The position numbers and the translations under genes were made by a program. From positions 1 to 64,000 of the forward strand of contig NZ_BMPH01000004.1 in NCBI RefSeq assembly GCF_014647495.1: a stretch of DNA of 64,000 bases, written 5' to 3'. Source of the DNA: Glutamicibacter protophormiae (GTDB taxonomy: Bacteria > Actinomycetota > Actinomycetes > Actinomycetales > Micrococcaceae). The stretch's first letter is position 1, and each line of letters starts with the position of its first letter. Below the pieces are notes generated by a model. The model saw only the letters and a list, made by a program, of their open reading frames with translations. It had not been told where the DNA came from and did no database searches. Below are positions 34,937 to 43,755 of the stretch, one piece after another.

Positions 34937-34960
34937 GGCGTTAGAGCGGAGCCGACCCGA

Positions 34961-36382
34961 TCAGGCCAGCACGGTGGCGATGCCGTAGAGCACCATCACG
35001 AAGGCGAAGCCGACGACGGAGACCAGCGCCTGGCCCACGGTCCACACGCGCAGGGTGGTCGGCACGTCCATCTGCATGAAGCGCGACACCAGCCAGAACC
35101 CCGAATCGTTGACGTGCCCGGCGAAGACCGAGCCGGCCGCCAGCGCGAGCACCATGGTGGCGATCTGGAAGGCGGTCAACGACGCGTCGGCCAGCACCGC
35201 CGGCTGCACGATGGCTGCCGCGGTGGTCAGCGCCACGGTGGCCGAGCCCTGCGCCAGTCGCACGATCGCAGCGATCAGGAAGCCGGCGATGATCAGCGGC
35301 AGGCCCACCGATTCCAGCGAGTCCGCGATGGCCGTGCCGATGCCGCTGGCGCGCAACACGCCGCCGAACATGCCGCCGGCGCCGGTGATCAGGATGATCG
35401 AGCACACCGGGCCCAGCGCCGAATCGACGACGGTCTCGATCAGGGTCTTGGCCTTGCCGGTGCGGAAGCCCAACAGGTAAATCGCCAGCATCACGGTGAT
35501 CAACAGCGCCACCGGGGTCTCGCCGAACAGGCGCAGCCACTGCACCCAGTCGGCCTTCGGATCGACCACTCCGGCGGTGCCGAGCATGTTCAGGCCGGTG
35601 TTCATGAAGATCAGCAGCAGCGGGAGCAGCAGCAGGCTGAACACGGTGCCCACCGACGGCGAGGACTTGAACGGATCCGGCTCGCCCGGCTTGGTGCCGC
35701 CCAGCGCGGCGTCCAGGATGTTCGGGACTGCGATGTCAAACTTCTTGCCCACGAACTTGCCGAAGAGGTGGCCTGCGAAGAACCAGGTGGGAATGGCGAC
35801 CAGCAGGCCCAGCAGCAATACCAGGCCGACGTTGGCTTCCAGCAGGCCGGAGGCGGCCACCGGACCCGGGTGCGGCGGAACGAAGATGTGCATCACGGAG
35901 AATGCGGTGGCAGCAGGGATCGCGTAGAAGAGCAGCGAACCGCCCAGGCGGCGGGCCACGGTGAAGATGATCGGCAGCATGACGACCAGGCCGGCGTCGA
36001 AGAAGATCGGGAAGCCGAAAAGCAGCGACGCCACCGACAGCGCCAGCGGCGCGCGCTTCTCGCCGAACTTGCCGATGAGCCAGTTGGTCATCACATCGGC
36101 GCCGCCGCTGGTCTCCAGCATGCGCCCGAGCATGGCGCCCAGGCCCACCAGCAGGGCCACGCTGGCCAGGGTGCTGCCGAAGCCGCCGGTCATCGTGGAG
36201 ATGATGGAGCCGGCCGGGATGCCTGCGGCGATCGCCGTCAACAGGCTGGTGATGACCAGCGCCAGGAAGGCGTGGACGCGGAAGCGGATGATCAGCACCA
36301 GCAGCACGCCGATGGCCACCGCCGCCAGGGCGAGGAGCGCCGGGGTGCCCAGCGTCCAGTTGAGTTCGAGCTCAGTTGTCAT
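34961..36382 (-). CDS. gntP: Gluconate:H+ symporter
   Basis: A 473-residue GntP-family permease with about twelve to fourteen membrane segments. Conserved family parts include GFGSTLASVALLVGLGAMLG, FPIFFDAGLVVMLPIIF, HIFVPPHPGPVAA and AGHVNDSGFWLVSRF. It imports gluconate for GntK. The kinase gene lies 51 bases upstream on the same strand, so gntK-gntP form an operon. Confidence 0.95.
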   Translation of the reverse strand: MTTELELNWTLGTPALLALAAVAIGVLLVLIIRFRVHAFLALVITSLLTAIAAGIPAGSIISTMTGGFGSTLASVALLVGLGAMLGRMLETSGGADVMTNWLIGKFGEKRAPLALSVASLLFGFPIFFDAGLVVMLPIIFTVARRLGGSLLFYAIPAATAFSVMHIFVPPHPGPVAASGLLEANVGLVLLLGLLVAIPTWFFAGHLFGKFVGKKFDIAVPNILDAALGGTKPGEPDPFKSSPSVGTVFSLLLLPLLLIFMNTGLNMLGTAGVVDPKADWVQWLRLFGETPVALLITVMLAIYLLGFRTGKAKTLIETVVDSALGPVCSIILITGAGGMFGGVLRASGIGTAIADSLESVGLPLIIAGFLIAAIVRLAQGSATVALTTAAAIVQPAVLADASLTAFQIATMVLALAAGSVFAGHVNDSGFWLVSRFMQMDVPTTLRVWTVGQALVSVVGFAFVMVLYGIATVLA

Positions 36383-36433
36383 TGTCGTCCTTGATCAAGT
36401 CGAGCGTGAGGGGTGGGGTGCAGGCTCAATAGC

Positions 36434-36952
36434 CTAGGAGGTTGGTGCGGCCAGAGCTGCGAGCAGTCCGTCGACGATCTGCGCGGGGGTCTGCGTGATG
36501 TCCGCGGTGATCACCCGCTCGTCGCCGTCGGGCTCTTCCAGCGTGGCCAGCTGGCTCGTGAGCAGCGAGGCTGGCATGAATTCGTGCTCGCGCCCCGACA
36601 TGCGTTCCCCGATCAGGGACTTGCCGCCGGAAAGGTGCACAAACAGGGTGGAGGGTTCGTGGGCCCGGATTTGGTCCCGGTAGGAACGTTTCAACGCCGA
36701 GCAGGCCAGCACGATTGGGGCGCCGACCTGATTGGTCTCGGCCAGCTTCACTCCGATGATTTCAAGCCATGGCGCCCGGTCCGCGTCGTCCAATGCGTGG
36801 CCGGCGGCCATCTTGTTCCTGTTGGACTGCGGGTGCAGCGAGTCCCCGTCAATGAAGGCTCGCTCCAGTCGGCGGGCCAGCAGGTCGCCGATGGTCGACT
36901 TGCCGCTGCCAGAAACACCCATCACCACGATGGGAGGGATCAGTTCAGTCAT
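36434..36952 (-). CDS. gntK: Gluconokinase
   Basis: A 172-residue P-loop kinase that phosphorylates gluconate to 6-phosphogluconate, the substrate of Gnd. The P-loop is GVSGSGKS (12-19), FIDGDSLHP and NRNKMAAGHALDDADRAPWL form the substrate lid, and CSALKRSYRD is the conserved signature. It is the first gene of the gntK-gntP operon. Confidence 0.96.
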   Translation of the reverse strand: MTELIPPIVVMGVSGSGKSTIGDLLARRLERAFIDGDSLHPQSNRNKMAAGHALDDADRAPWLEIIGVKLAETNQVGAPIVLACSALKRSYRDQIRAHEPSTLFVHLSGGKSLIGERMSGREHEFMPASLLTSQLATLEEPDGDERVITADITQTPAQIVDGLLAALAAPTS

Positions 36953-37270
36953 GTGTCACTCCGTTGTGCATGAATACTGTAATCAGACTTTAGTGATCCA
37001 GTGATTCATAAAATCATATTTATATAGACTAAAAGTCAACCCATGTGATGTCAAGCAAGTTCTCGGCGTGAATCAAAGCCAATCGAATCCCTACTGGTCA
37101 GCGACGTATCTTCTGGACTTCCTCCATCGCTGGCGGCGACTTGGGCACAGATCCTTGGGGATTTCTGAGAAGTTCATGCCCCGTGCAGACCATTTCATTT
37201 AGTGAGGGGTATCGTCACGAACAAGCCAGTCAGAACCGACGGCTACGAATCAAAAGCATGGGAGTGCACA
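36953..37270. other. Divergent regulatory region between gntK and the GlsB/YeaQ-type gene
   Basis: No gene is seen here. The left part is A+T-rich and must carry the gntK promoter; it includes CATATTT, also found in front of gnd. The right part has GGGTAT at 37206-37211, a -10 element typical of stress sigma factors (SigB/SigF type), about 60 bases before the next start codon. No clear matching -35 is seen. Confidence 0.5.
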
Positions 37271-37534
37271 ATGGGATTCTTAGGCTTCATTCTTCTAGGA
37301 CTAATCGCCGGTGCCATCGCAAAGGCCATCCTGCCCGGCAAGCAAGGCGGAGGTTGGATCGCAACCCTCCTCTTGGGAGTCGTCGGCGCCGTGCTCGGCG
37401 GATGGCTCGGCAGCGTGATGTTCGACAAGGGCCTCGAAAACTTCTGGGACCTGTCAACGTGGCTGCTGGCTATCGCCGGCGCTCTGGTAGTCCTTCTGAT
37501 CTGGGGGCTGGTCACCAAGCGCACGGCCCACTGA
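37271..37534 (+). CDS. GlsB/YeaQ/YmgE family stress-response membrane protein
   Basis: An 87-residue protein with three membrane helices and the family's glycine-rich GLIAGAIAKAILPGKQGGGW. Members are induced by general or envelope stress; the exact role is unknown. ATG at 37271 has GGGAG six bases upstream. A GGGTAT element about 60 bases upstream suggests control by a stress sigma factor. Confidence 0.9.
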   Translation: MGFLGFILLGLIAGAIAKAILPGKQGGGWIATLLLGVVGAVLGGWLGSVMFDKGLENFWDLSTWLLAIAGALVVLLIWGLVTKRTAH

Positions 37535-37544
37535 TTAAACACAG

Positions 37545-37584
37545 CGACCCGCAGGAACGGCAGCATTCGCCGACCTGCGGGTCG
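37545..37584. terminator. Bidirectional terminator
   Basis: CGACCCGCAGG (37545-37555) pairs with CCTGCGGGTCG (37574-37584). It lies between the convergent GlsB-type gene and the HNH lipoprotein gene. Confidence 0.8.
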
Positions 37585-37619
37585 TTGCGTGCCCGGCTAC
37601 GGGACCGGGATGAGCTCAG

Positions 37620-38573
37620 TTATACGCGCCAGCGCAAACGGCTTTCGCTCTTCGAGGACTTGCACGTGTAGGTTTTACCGGCCTTCGACTTGCCCCTCTT
37701 GCCCTTGTCTGCGCCCTTGCAGAATGCTCCGGGAGAAACTGTGACCTTCACTGTGCCCGGCGCCTTGGGCTTGGAGGACGTGGTCGACTTCGAGGAACCA
37801 GCGGGCTTGATCGGGGTGACCTTGGCAGCCTTCTGGTTCTTGCAGGAATCCAAGACCTTGCTCATGGCCTTCTTTTCGGCCGAGGTCACCGAGAGCGCGT
37901 ACTTCTTCTTCACGCTGATTTGGGTAGCCACGTACTGGCAGCGGAAGGACTTGTTCTTGGGAAGCCATTCGGCGGCATTCTTGTCGCCCTTCTGGCGGTT
38001 CGCCGAGGCGTCGGCTGCGATCAGGTTCAGCGGATCATTGGCAAGGGCCTGGCGCTGGGCCTGCGAGAGTTGCTGTCCGCCCGAAATCCACGCGTTCTTC
38101 AACGCGACCACATGATCGATATCCACCGAACCGGACTTGACCTTCCAGTTGATCTGCCTGCCGGTGTACAAGTCGTTCAAGGTCCCCGAAGCCACGGTGC
38201 ACTTCTTCTTGTCCTTGAACTTCACCTTGGACATGTCTCGCGACAGGGCTTCCTGGCGCTCGTCGCACTTGTCCTTGTCGAAGTCCTTCCAGCCATTGCC
38301 GAACTTGGTATTGCGGTTGTACCCCGTCGCCGGTGCCTTGCCCTTCACCGGCAGCGTATTCAGGACAGTCAACGCCTTGGTTCCATCGAGCTTTGCGCCG
38401 GGCTTGACCGCCTTGGATTTCGTTGACACCAGATCCAGATCAAGCGGTTGCACCGATGCAATCGCGGGCTCCCCGGAAGCCTCCGCCGTGGTGCGTGTTC
38501 CCGTTTCGGGAGCAGAACAACCGACGAGCACCAACGCGCTCACTGATACTGTGGCCAAAAAACGGCGCAGCAT
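37620..38573 (-). CDS. Secreted HNH-type nuclease-like lipoprotein (GmrSD/DUF1524 fold)
   Basis: A 317-residue exported protein. The signal peptide ends in LVGC with lipidated Cys19. The central domain matches the HNH family of GmrSD C-terminal type: DIDHVVALKNAWISGG supplies the Asp-His pair, and NDPLNLIAADASANRQKGDKN with DAAEWLP-like NAAEWLP completes the ββα-metal fold. A basic Lys/Ser linker leads to a C-terminal motif FCKGADKGKRGKS...TYTCKSS...RWRV of a kind seen in many actinobacterial surface proteins. It is probably a surface DNase; no restriction partner is present. ATG at 38573 follows GGGGAA. Confidence 0.88.
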   Translation of the reverse strand: MLRRFLATVSVSALVLVGCSAPETGTRTTAEASGEPAIASVQPLDLDLVSTKSKAVKPGAKLDGTKALTVLNTLPVKGKAPATGYNRNTKFGNGWKDFDKDKCDERQEALSRDMSKVKFKDKKKCTVASGTLNDLYTGRQINWKVKSGSVDIDHVVALKNAWISGGQQLSQAQRQALANDPLNLIAADASANRQKGDKNAAEWLPKNKSFRCQYVATQISVKKKYALSVTSAEKKAMSKVLDSCKNQKAAKVTPIKPAGSSKSTTSSKPKAPGTVKVTVSPGAFCKGADKGKRGKSKAGKTYTCKSSKSESRLRWRV

Positions 38574-38852
38574 AATTCCCCATTCTTGCAATGCGAGTGA
38601 TGTTGCCCAGATCGGGCACGGCCACAACTCGTTCGTCTTTGCCGATGGACGAAGAATTCCCCAGCCACGACAGAGTTTAGCCAACGCCGCCGACAACCAG
38701 CGAACGGTGGTGACATCTTCACGGAACGGCTGTTCATTTTGCGCCCCTCGGGGCCTTGAGCAGTGCGGCTTCCCCGCCACAGCACGTTGCCAGTGTGGTG
38801 CCGTAAACTGCAATCAATCGGGAAATACGCCCGAAAGACCAGAAGGATCCGC

Positions 38853-39545
38853 ATGACTCCGCCAACGCTGTCCGCTGACAAGCAGCCGAAACGTCCACTT
38901 CGACAAGCCGCAGTCCAAGGCACGGAGAGGACACGGTGGCGGGGACTCATTCACGCGTGGTCTACCCCGGGCGTCATCATCATGGGCCTGCTGCTCATCG
39001 TCCTGGCGGACGGGCAATTGGCCGAATGGACCACTGCCGTCTTCGCGCTGAGCTCCATCACCCTGTTCGGCACCTCTGCCTTGTACCATCGGGGCAATTG
39101 GACCGACAAGATCATGGGGCTGTTCCGCCGAGCTGACCACGCGAACATCTTCCTGCTGATTGCCGGAACCTATACTCCCGTCGCCGCCCTGACGCTTCCG
39201 GCAAAGCAGACGACCATCGTGCTGTCGATCATCTGGGTCGGGGCGCTGTCCGGAATCGCGGTCAAGTCGTTCTGGCCCTGGGCTCCTCGCTGGGTTGGCG
39301 TCAGCCTCTACATCCTGCTGGGATGGGGCGCTGTCATGTATCTGCCGGCATTTTGGGCGGCCAACCCCGCGGTGATGATCCTGATCGTTGCGGGCGGGCT
39401 TGCCTATACCGTCGGCGCGGTCTTCTACGCCCTCAAACGCCCCAACCCGCTGCCTGCTGTTTTCGGTTTCCACGAGCTGTTCCATGCCTGCACCATTCTG
39501 GCATTCCTCTGCCACTGGACGGCAGTGCTTCTGGTAGCGCTGTAG
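38853..39545 (+). CDS. trhA: PAQR / hemolysin III family membrane protein
   Basis: A 230-residue protein with seven membrane helices. The PAQR metal-site motifs are present: SALYHRGNW near helix 2, RRADHANIFLLIAGTYTPV, and FGFHELFHACTILAFLCHW at the end. Members affect membrane fluidity or act as possible hydrolases. ATG at 38853 has AAGGA six bases upstream; the longer frame to 38763 is not supported. It converges with the M20 peptidase gene. Confidence 0.92.
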   Translation: MTPPTLSADKQPKRPLRQAAVQGTERTRWRGLIHAWSTPGVIIMGLLLIVLADGQLAEWTTAVFALSSITLFGTSALYHRGNWTDKIMGLFRRADHANIFLLIAGTYTPVAALTLPAKQTTIVLSIIWVGALSGIAVKSFWPWAPRWVGVSLYILLGWGAVMYLPAFWAANPAVMILIVAGGLAYTVGAVFYALKRPNPLPAVFGFHELFHACTILAFLCHWTAVLLVAL

Positions 39546-39580
39546 GATCCGCCCCGCAGACCGCCAAGAGCGTGGAAAAC

Positions 39581-39621
39581 CACGGCGCCAGCCTGCCCCG
39601 CGACCGGCGGCTGGCACCGTG
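39581..39621. terminator. Hairpin between trhA and the M20 peptidase gene
   Basis: CACGG-C-GCCAGCC (39581-39593) pairs with GGCTGGC-A-CCGTG (39609-39621), with one mismatch. It lies between convergent genes; no T-run follows. Confidence 0.6.
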
Positions 39622-39639
39622 CACGCCGATGCCGAATGG

Positions 39640-40812
39640 TTAGCTTGTCGAAAGCTGGATCATCAACTGGTCGATGAATCGTTCACAGGCGGCGATCTGG
39701 TCGAGCTCGATGAACTCGTCCGGCGCGTGGGCCTGGGCGATGTCGCCGGGCCCGCAGACGACCGTGGGAATGCCGGCGCTTGAGAACAGGCCGGCTTCGG
39801 TGCCGTAAGTGACCTTCTCATCGGTGGCAATGGCACCGCAGGCAGCCGCCAGTCCCACGATGTCCTCCCCCGGCGCGGTCTCCAGCCCCGGAGCCCCGGC
39901 CTGTTGTTCAAAGCTCACCGAGGCCGCCGGGTTCCGCCGTACCATTTCCGTTTCAAGCCTTTCGGCTTCGACACGGAACCGCTCGGTCAGCGCTTCGCGG
40001 TCGACCTGCGCCAGTGAGCGGTATTCGAAAAACACCACGCAGCTTGACGGGATGGTGTTGACTGCGATTCCGCCGTCGAAGCGATTGACGTTCATGGTGG
40101 TCGTCGGCTCGATGAAGGATTTGTCGCGTGGCCCCGTGCTTGCAAGCTCCCGGGCCACGCCTTCAACGAAGGAGGCGAAGCGCAATGCGTACGAGATGGC
40201 ATTCAGCCCCTCGCTGGGCAGCGACGAATGCGCGGCAACACCGGCGAAGCTGACTTTGAAGACGTTCATCGACTTGTGGCCGCGGATCGCGCGCATGCTG
40301 CTTGGTTCCCCGACGAAACAGCCACGGGGTGCCAGCCCCTGCTCGACGATGCGCTCGACCAGCGAAACCGCGCCAACGCAGCCGATTTCTTCGTCATAGG
40401 AAAACGCCAAGTGAATCGGTTCACTGAGTTCGGCGGCGGTCAATTCCGGCAGTTTCGCAAGGATCACGCCGAGGTAGCCCTTCATGTCGCAGGAACCTCG
40501 GCCATAGAGCTTTCCATCGCGCACCTGGGCTGCGAATGGTTCGCTGCGCCAGGCCTGTCCATCGACGGGAACAACGTCGGTGTGCCCGGAGAGCACAATG
40601 CCCCCGGTGCGCGAGCCGTCGACCGCCGGGATTGTCGTCAGGAGATTCGCTTTCAGCCCATCCGGGCTGGGGATCTTCACCGACTCGATGCCGTGCTCCG
40701 TGAGCTGGTCTTCAATGAGCTCAATCAACGGAAGGTTGGAATCCCGACTCGTCGTGTCAACGGCAATCAACTCGGTGATCAGCTCGATGCTCCGCCCGGT
40801 TGGCATTGACAT
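39640..40812 (-). CDS. argE: Acetylornithine deacetylase (M20 family)
   Basis: A 390-residue dinuclear zinc hydrolase that removes the acetyl group from N-acetylornithine. Zinc ligands and catalytic residues are in place: SGHTDVVP (His77, Asp79), GRGSCDMKG (Asp109) and SYDEEIGCVG (Glu141, Glu142). FVGEPSSMRAIRGHK supplies a further ligand. The length fits ArgE. No other arg genes are near, so a broader amidohydrolase role is possible. ATG at 40812 follows TAGGAG; the frame upstream to 40860 is not supported. Confidence 0.88.
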   Translation of the reverse strand: MSMPTGRSIELITELIAVDTTSRDSNLPLIELIEDQLTEHGIESVKIPSPDGLKANLLTTIPAVDGSRTGGIVLSGHTDVVPVDGQAWRSEPFAAQVRDGKLYGRGSCDMKGYLGVILAKLPELTAAELSEPIHLAFSYDEEIGCVGAVSLVERIVEQGLAPRGCFVGEPSSMRAIRGHKSMNVFKVSFAGVAAHSSLPSEGLNAISYALRFASFVEGVARELASTGPRDKSFIEPTTTMNVNRFDGGIAVNTIPSSCVVFFEYRSLAQVDREALTERFRVEAERLETEMVRRNPAASVSFEQQAGAPGLETAPGEDIVGLAAACGAIATDEKVTYGTEAGLFSSAGIPTVVCGPGDIAQAHAPDEFIELDQIAACERFIDQLMIQLSTS

Positions 40813-40920
40813 GTTGTCTCCTATGGTCCGAGGGTGAACTATGGAGTTCCATGTTTTCATATTGTCAGGCCAAAGCCGGGTTATATGTCCGCAGATGCAG
40901 CGGCCCGTTATAAGTCGAAC

Positions 40921-40955
40921 AACGCCCCGGACACTTTTGCAGTGTCCGGGGCGTT
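40921..40955 (-). terminator. Terminator of the CsbD-like gene
   Basis: A perfect 15-bp stem (40921-40935 with 40941-40955) has a TTTGC loop. It begins 25 bases past the csbD-like stop codon. Confidence 0.82.
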
Positions 40956-40980
40956 CGGGATGTTGTCGCCTGTCGCGGCG

Positions 40981-41175
40981 CTACTTCGTGAAGTCGTTCT
41001 TGATGTCCTTGGCGGCATCCTTGACGTGTTCTCCAGCTTGCTTCGTCTTGGCTGCTGCCTGATCTGCGAGGCCTTCGGCCTGCAGGTCTTCATTGTTGGT
41101 GGCGTCGCCAACTTTTTCCTTGACCTTGCCGCTGGCTTCCTGTGCCTTGTTCTTGACCTTGTCACCGAAACTCAT
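40981..41175 (-). CDS. CsbD family stress protein
   Basis: A 64-residue, charged, probably unfolded or helical protein with the CsbD pattern (MSFGDKVKNKAQEASGKVKEKVGDAT). Family members are general stress proteins of unknown action. GAGGAAAG precedes ATG 41175. On the minus strand GGGTAT at 41215-41210 lies 35 bases upstream and looks like a stress-sigma -10 element, as at the GlsB-type gene. Confidence 0.92.
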   Translation of the reverse strand: MSFGDKVKNKAQEASGKVKEKVGDATNNEDLQAEGLADQAAAKTKQAGEHVKDAAKDIKNDFTK

Positions 41176-41219
41176 GTGCACTTTCCTCACTGTCGCTGGA
41201 AATCCGTACATACCCAACG

Positions 41220-41984
41220 CTAACAATCGAGCTTCCGGATCAGTTGGGTAGGCGCTGAAGATAAACCCAAGAAAGCAGCAATTGCTTGCGGGGCGGGCAA
41301 TGAGCGGATATCGTCCCGTGCGGCACTGTTCGGCTTTCGTGTACGAAGCGAACCTTATATTCGGAGTCCCGGAAGGCCCCTTACCGCAGACGCCGGAACG
41401 AAGACTGGAAGCTAGCACGAGGAAAGTATCAAGAACTTATTGCAGCATGAAGGGCCACGGGGAACGAGCAGGTTTACAGGTATTGAGCATCTCCACACAA
41501 GGGATTGGGTCGACGCCATCAACGTTTTACTCCGACTGCGGAAAACCCCACCAATTTCTTGGTGGGGTTTTCTTGCGAGTGAAGGTACTCGTGGCTATCC
41601 CCATATCCACGCAAACCGTTTGCCGCTCCGGACTACGCCCCCCGGTTTATCCGGACTTGCGACTATCACTATTGCTAGATTACAACTTACTCCCGACGAT
41701 CGGAGTAAAGATCTCCGATTGTTTCAGAATGGCCAAGTAACACTTTGTCACGAAGCAGAAATACGGCATTTGACTCAGGAGATGCAATAAAACCGATTTT
41801 CTCGGACTGCCAGCGAGTATGGTGTGTGGGAACGAAGATGGACCGTGGAAACGAATGCCGCAGCTGCGGCGTTTCGGCAAAAAATCCGACGGGCAAACCA
41901 GTTTCGGCATGCCATCCATTGAAATCGACGACAACACCTGTTTCCCGCGACCCAGCTGTCCTTCTACTTCATCGGAGAACAAGG
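41220..41984. other. Intergenic region with an orphan terminator, possible small RNA
   Basis: No protein-coding frame is convincing. A strong plus-strand terminator at 41542-41571 ends something transcribed from the left, yet no gene precedes it on that strand; the CsbD-like gene reads the other way. A small RNA of about 150-250 bases ending there is possible. To the right lies A+T-richer sequence with no clear structure apart from ACTCC/GGAGT around 41690-41706. Confidence 0.5.
41542..41571 (+). terminator. Strong orphan intrinsic terminator
   Basis: AAAACCCCACCAA (41542-41554) pairs with TTGGTGGGGTTTT (41559-41571) and is followed by CTTGCG. This is a textbook intrinsic terminator with A- and T-runs on both sides, so it could work in either direction. 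Confidence 0.85.
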
Positions 41985-42025
41985 AAACCCGTTCACGGGA
42001 TCTTGGAGATCTCATGAACGGGTTT
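41985..42025 (-). terminator. Terminator of the first tRNA-Val
   Basis: AAACCCGTTCA (41985-41995) pairs with TGAACGGGTTT (42015-42025). On the minus strand it lies just past the CCA end of tRNA-Val. Confidence 0.75.
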
Positions 42026-42031
42026 CTTATT

Positions 42032-42107
42032 TGGTGGGCCCTACCGGGATCGAACCGATGACATTCACGGTGTAAACGTGACGCTCTACCAGCTGAGCTA
42101 AAGGCCC
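42032..42107 (-). tRNA. tRNA-Val(TAC), first copy
   Basis: The cloverleaf has acceptor GGGCCTT/AGGGCCC, D-arm GCTCAGCTGGTAGAGC, anticodon loop TTTACAC with anticodon TAC, T-loop TTCGATC, discriminator A and encoded CCA. It is identical to the copy at 44098-44173. Confidence 0.97.
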
Positions 42108-42138
42108 TCACCACTGCTGGCTGAGGATCATTCCTCCT

Positions 42139-42181
42139 GCCAACAGGGAATAACTTTACGGGGAACCACGCATCCATGCAA
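42139..42181 (-). promoter_or_regulatory. Promoter of the first tRNA-Val
   Basis: On the minus strand TTGCAT (42181-42176), 17 bases, then TAAAGT (42158-42153), followed by TATTCCCTGTTGGC. The mature tRNA begins 45 bases after the -10. Confidence 0.75.
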
Positions 42182-42205
42182 GTCAGGACTCAGTGACCTG
42201 CATCT

Positions 42206-43339
42206 CTAGGTCGGCGGCTCGGTTTGCGCATCACGCTTGGGAATCACAATTTCGCGCACAATGATCAGAATCGAAGCGGTGATGGGAATGGCAAGCAACG
42301 CGCCGAACAGGCCCAAAAGCGCAGCGCCCGTCATGGCCGCAATAATGACCAGCACGCCGGGGACATTGACCGCCTTGCCCATGATTCGGGGAGTCACCTG
42401 GTATGCCTCCAATTGGACGTAAATGAAATAGACAACGAGGAAAATCAGCGCCGACGTCGGGCTCATCAGCAGTGCCCCCAAAGTTCCAATACACAGGAAC
42501 AGAACGGAACCAATCATCGGGATTAACGTAATCAGGAACGCCACCAGGGCGAATAAGACCGCGACCTGAGAGCCGAGCAGCAGAAAAATCACCAGGACCA
42601 CTGAAGCATTGATCGCCGATAGCGTGACCGCTCCCGCCACTGACCTGCCCACAGCGAAAACGATCGAGTTCAGGGTCTCGGAGAACTTCTCACGCCGATA
42701 GGCAGGAACCAAACGTGCCACGGCCTTCTTCATCGGGTCCAAGGTGGAAACGAAGTACAGTGTCAGCACGATCACCAGGAAAGCTGAGGAGATGCCGTTG
42801 ACGATACCGATGCCGACGTGCAGCACGCCTCCTGACAGCATCAGCAGGTTCTCTGCAGTGAAGTACGTTTCGAACGCGGCCAGAAGCTGCTCGCTTGCGC
42901 TGAACCCCATGGACTCGGAGAGCTCCGTGTACCACGAGCTGGCTTGAATCGCATCGATTTCCTGCGGGATGCTTGCAAGAAACTCCGTGAACTGGCGGAC
43001 GATCGCGGGCACAACCAGCGCCGCAACTCCGACCATGAGAAGGACAAATGCCGCAATCACGGTCAGGACGCTCCAGCCATGAGGCATGCCGCGTCCCTTG
43101 AGCGCATTCACGGCCGGTGTCATGCCCAGGGCGAGGAACAGCGCAAGCGTAATGGACATGAGCACAGATGACATCGAAACCACGACCATGGCCAGCCCCA
43201 CTGCGAGCAATGCGCCGGCGGCCATGACAAATCCTGTGGCGAATGGCTGCCCTGGAACTACCGTCAGGTTCTTGGGAAAACTGCGGAAGGTGAAGGTGCG
43301 CCTTCCCCGGTGGCCCGGCACTCTTGAATCCATGCTCAT
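42206..43339 (-). CDS. AI-2E family transporter-like membrane protein
   Basis: A 377-residue membrane protein of the UPF0118/PerM (AI-2E) family with about eight helices. Conserved regions are the N-terminal double helix, a long loop VPAIVRQFTEFLASIPQEID, and the C-terminal LIPMIGSVLFLCIGTLGALL and GALLAIPITASILI. Family members export autoinducer-2 or act as Na+/H+ antiporters; many are uncharacterised. It lies between two identical tRNA-Val genes. Confidence 0.88.
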   Translation of the reverse strand: MSMDSRVPGHRGRRTFTFRSFPKNLTVVPGQPFATGFVMAAGALLAVGLAMVVVSMSSVLMSITLALFLALGMTPAVNALKGRGMPHGWSVLTVIAAFVLLMVGVAALVVPAIVRQFTEFLASIPQEIDAIQASSWYTELSESMGFSASEQLLAAFETYFTAENLLMLSGGVLHVGIGIVNGISSAFLVIVLTLYFVSTLDPMKKAVARLVPAYRREKFSETLNSIVFAVGRSVAGAVTLSAINASVVLVIFLLLGSQVAVLFALVAFLITLIPMIGSVLFLCIGTLGALLMSPTSALIFLVVYFIYVQLEAYQVTPRIMGKAVNVPGVLVIIAAMTGAALLGLFGALLAIPITASILIIVREIVIPKRDAQTEPPT

Positions 43340-43755
43340 GGCAGTACCCTACCGCCCCGACTGCCGGCTGGATATAGTCGGCGCACTAATATGTCCTAGT
43401 CGATGCGCAAGTCGGTGGGAGACATTTGCTAGCTGCGCGCGGCCCAGCGCGGCGAATGAGGCCGTGCGGTCGATCCAACCGGATTCCAGAAGCCAGCAGG
43501 TGCCAACACCCTACTGCCATGATGCCCTTCCGCCACTCAGGCATCCACGCTGGATGGCCCTGGCGCAAATGCGGTGCTCCAATCCTGTCCAAGCGCGTCA
43601 CCCCCTGCCGCCAGCGCGATCAATTCGATTCCGAGGCCTTCAATTCCGGGCTGCACAATCCAAACAGTCCGATAGTACGAATTTTCATGCAACGGCTTGG
43701 GTGAACCCAATGAATTTTGCGAAATCCCAGAGCCGCCAGTACGTACAATCGAGCC
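43340..43755. other. Intergenic region left of the small acidic protein gene
   Basis: It holds the divergent promoters of the AI-2E family gene and the small acidic protein gene. Short frames on both strands (for example 43386-43601 minus) lack ribosome sites and family matches. No RNA gene or repeat is recognised. Confidence 0.45.

Noticed and set aside
37620-38573. HNH nuclease as part of a restriction or defence system
   Set aside because: It has a lipoprotein signal peptide and no methylase or NTPase partner, so it acts outside the cell.
43386-43601. Minus-strand frame of 71 codons in the gap beside the AI-2E family gene
   Set aside because: It has no ribosome site and no recognisable family, and overlaps equally open frames on the other strand.
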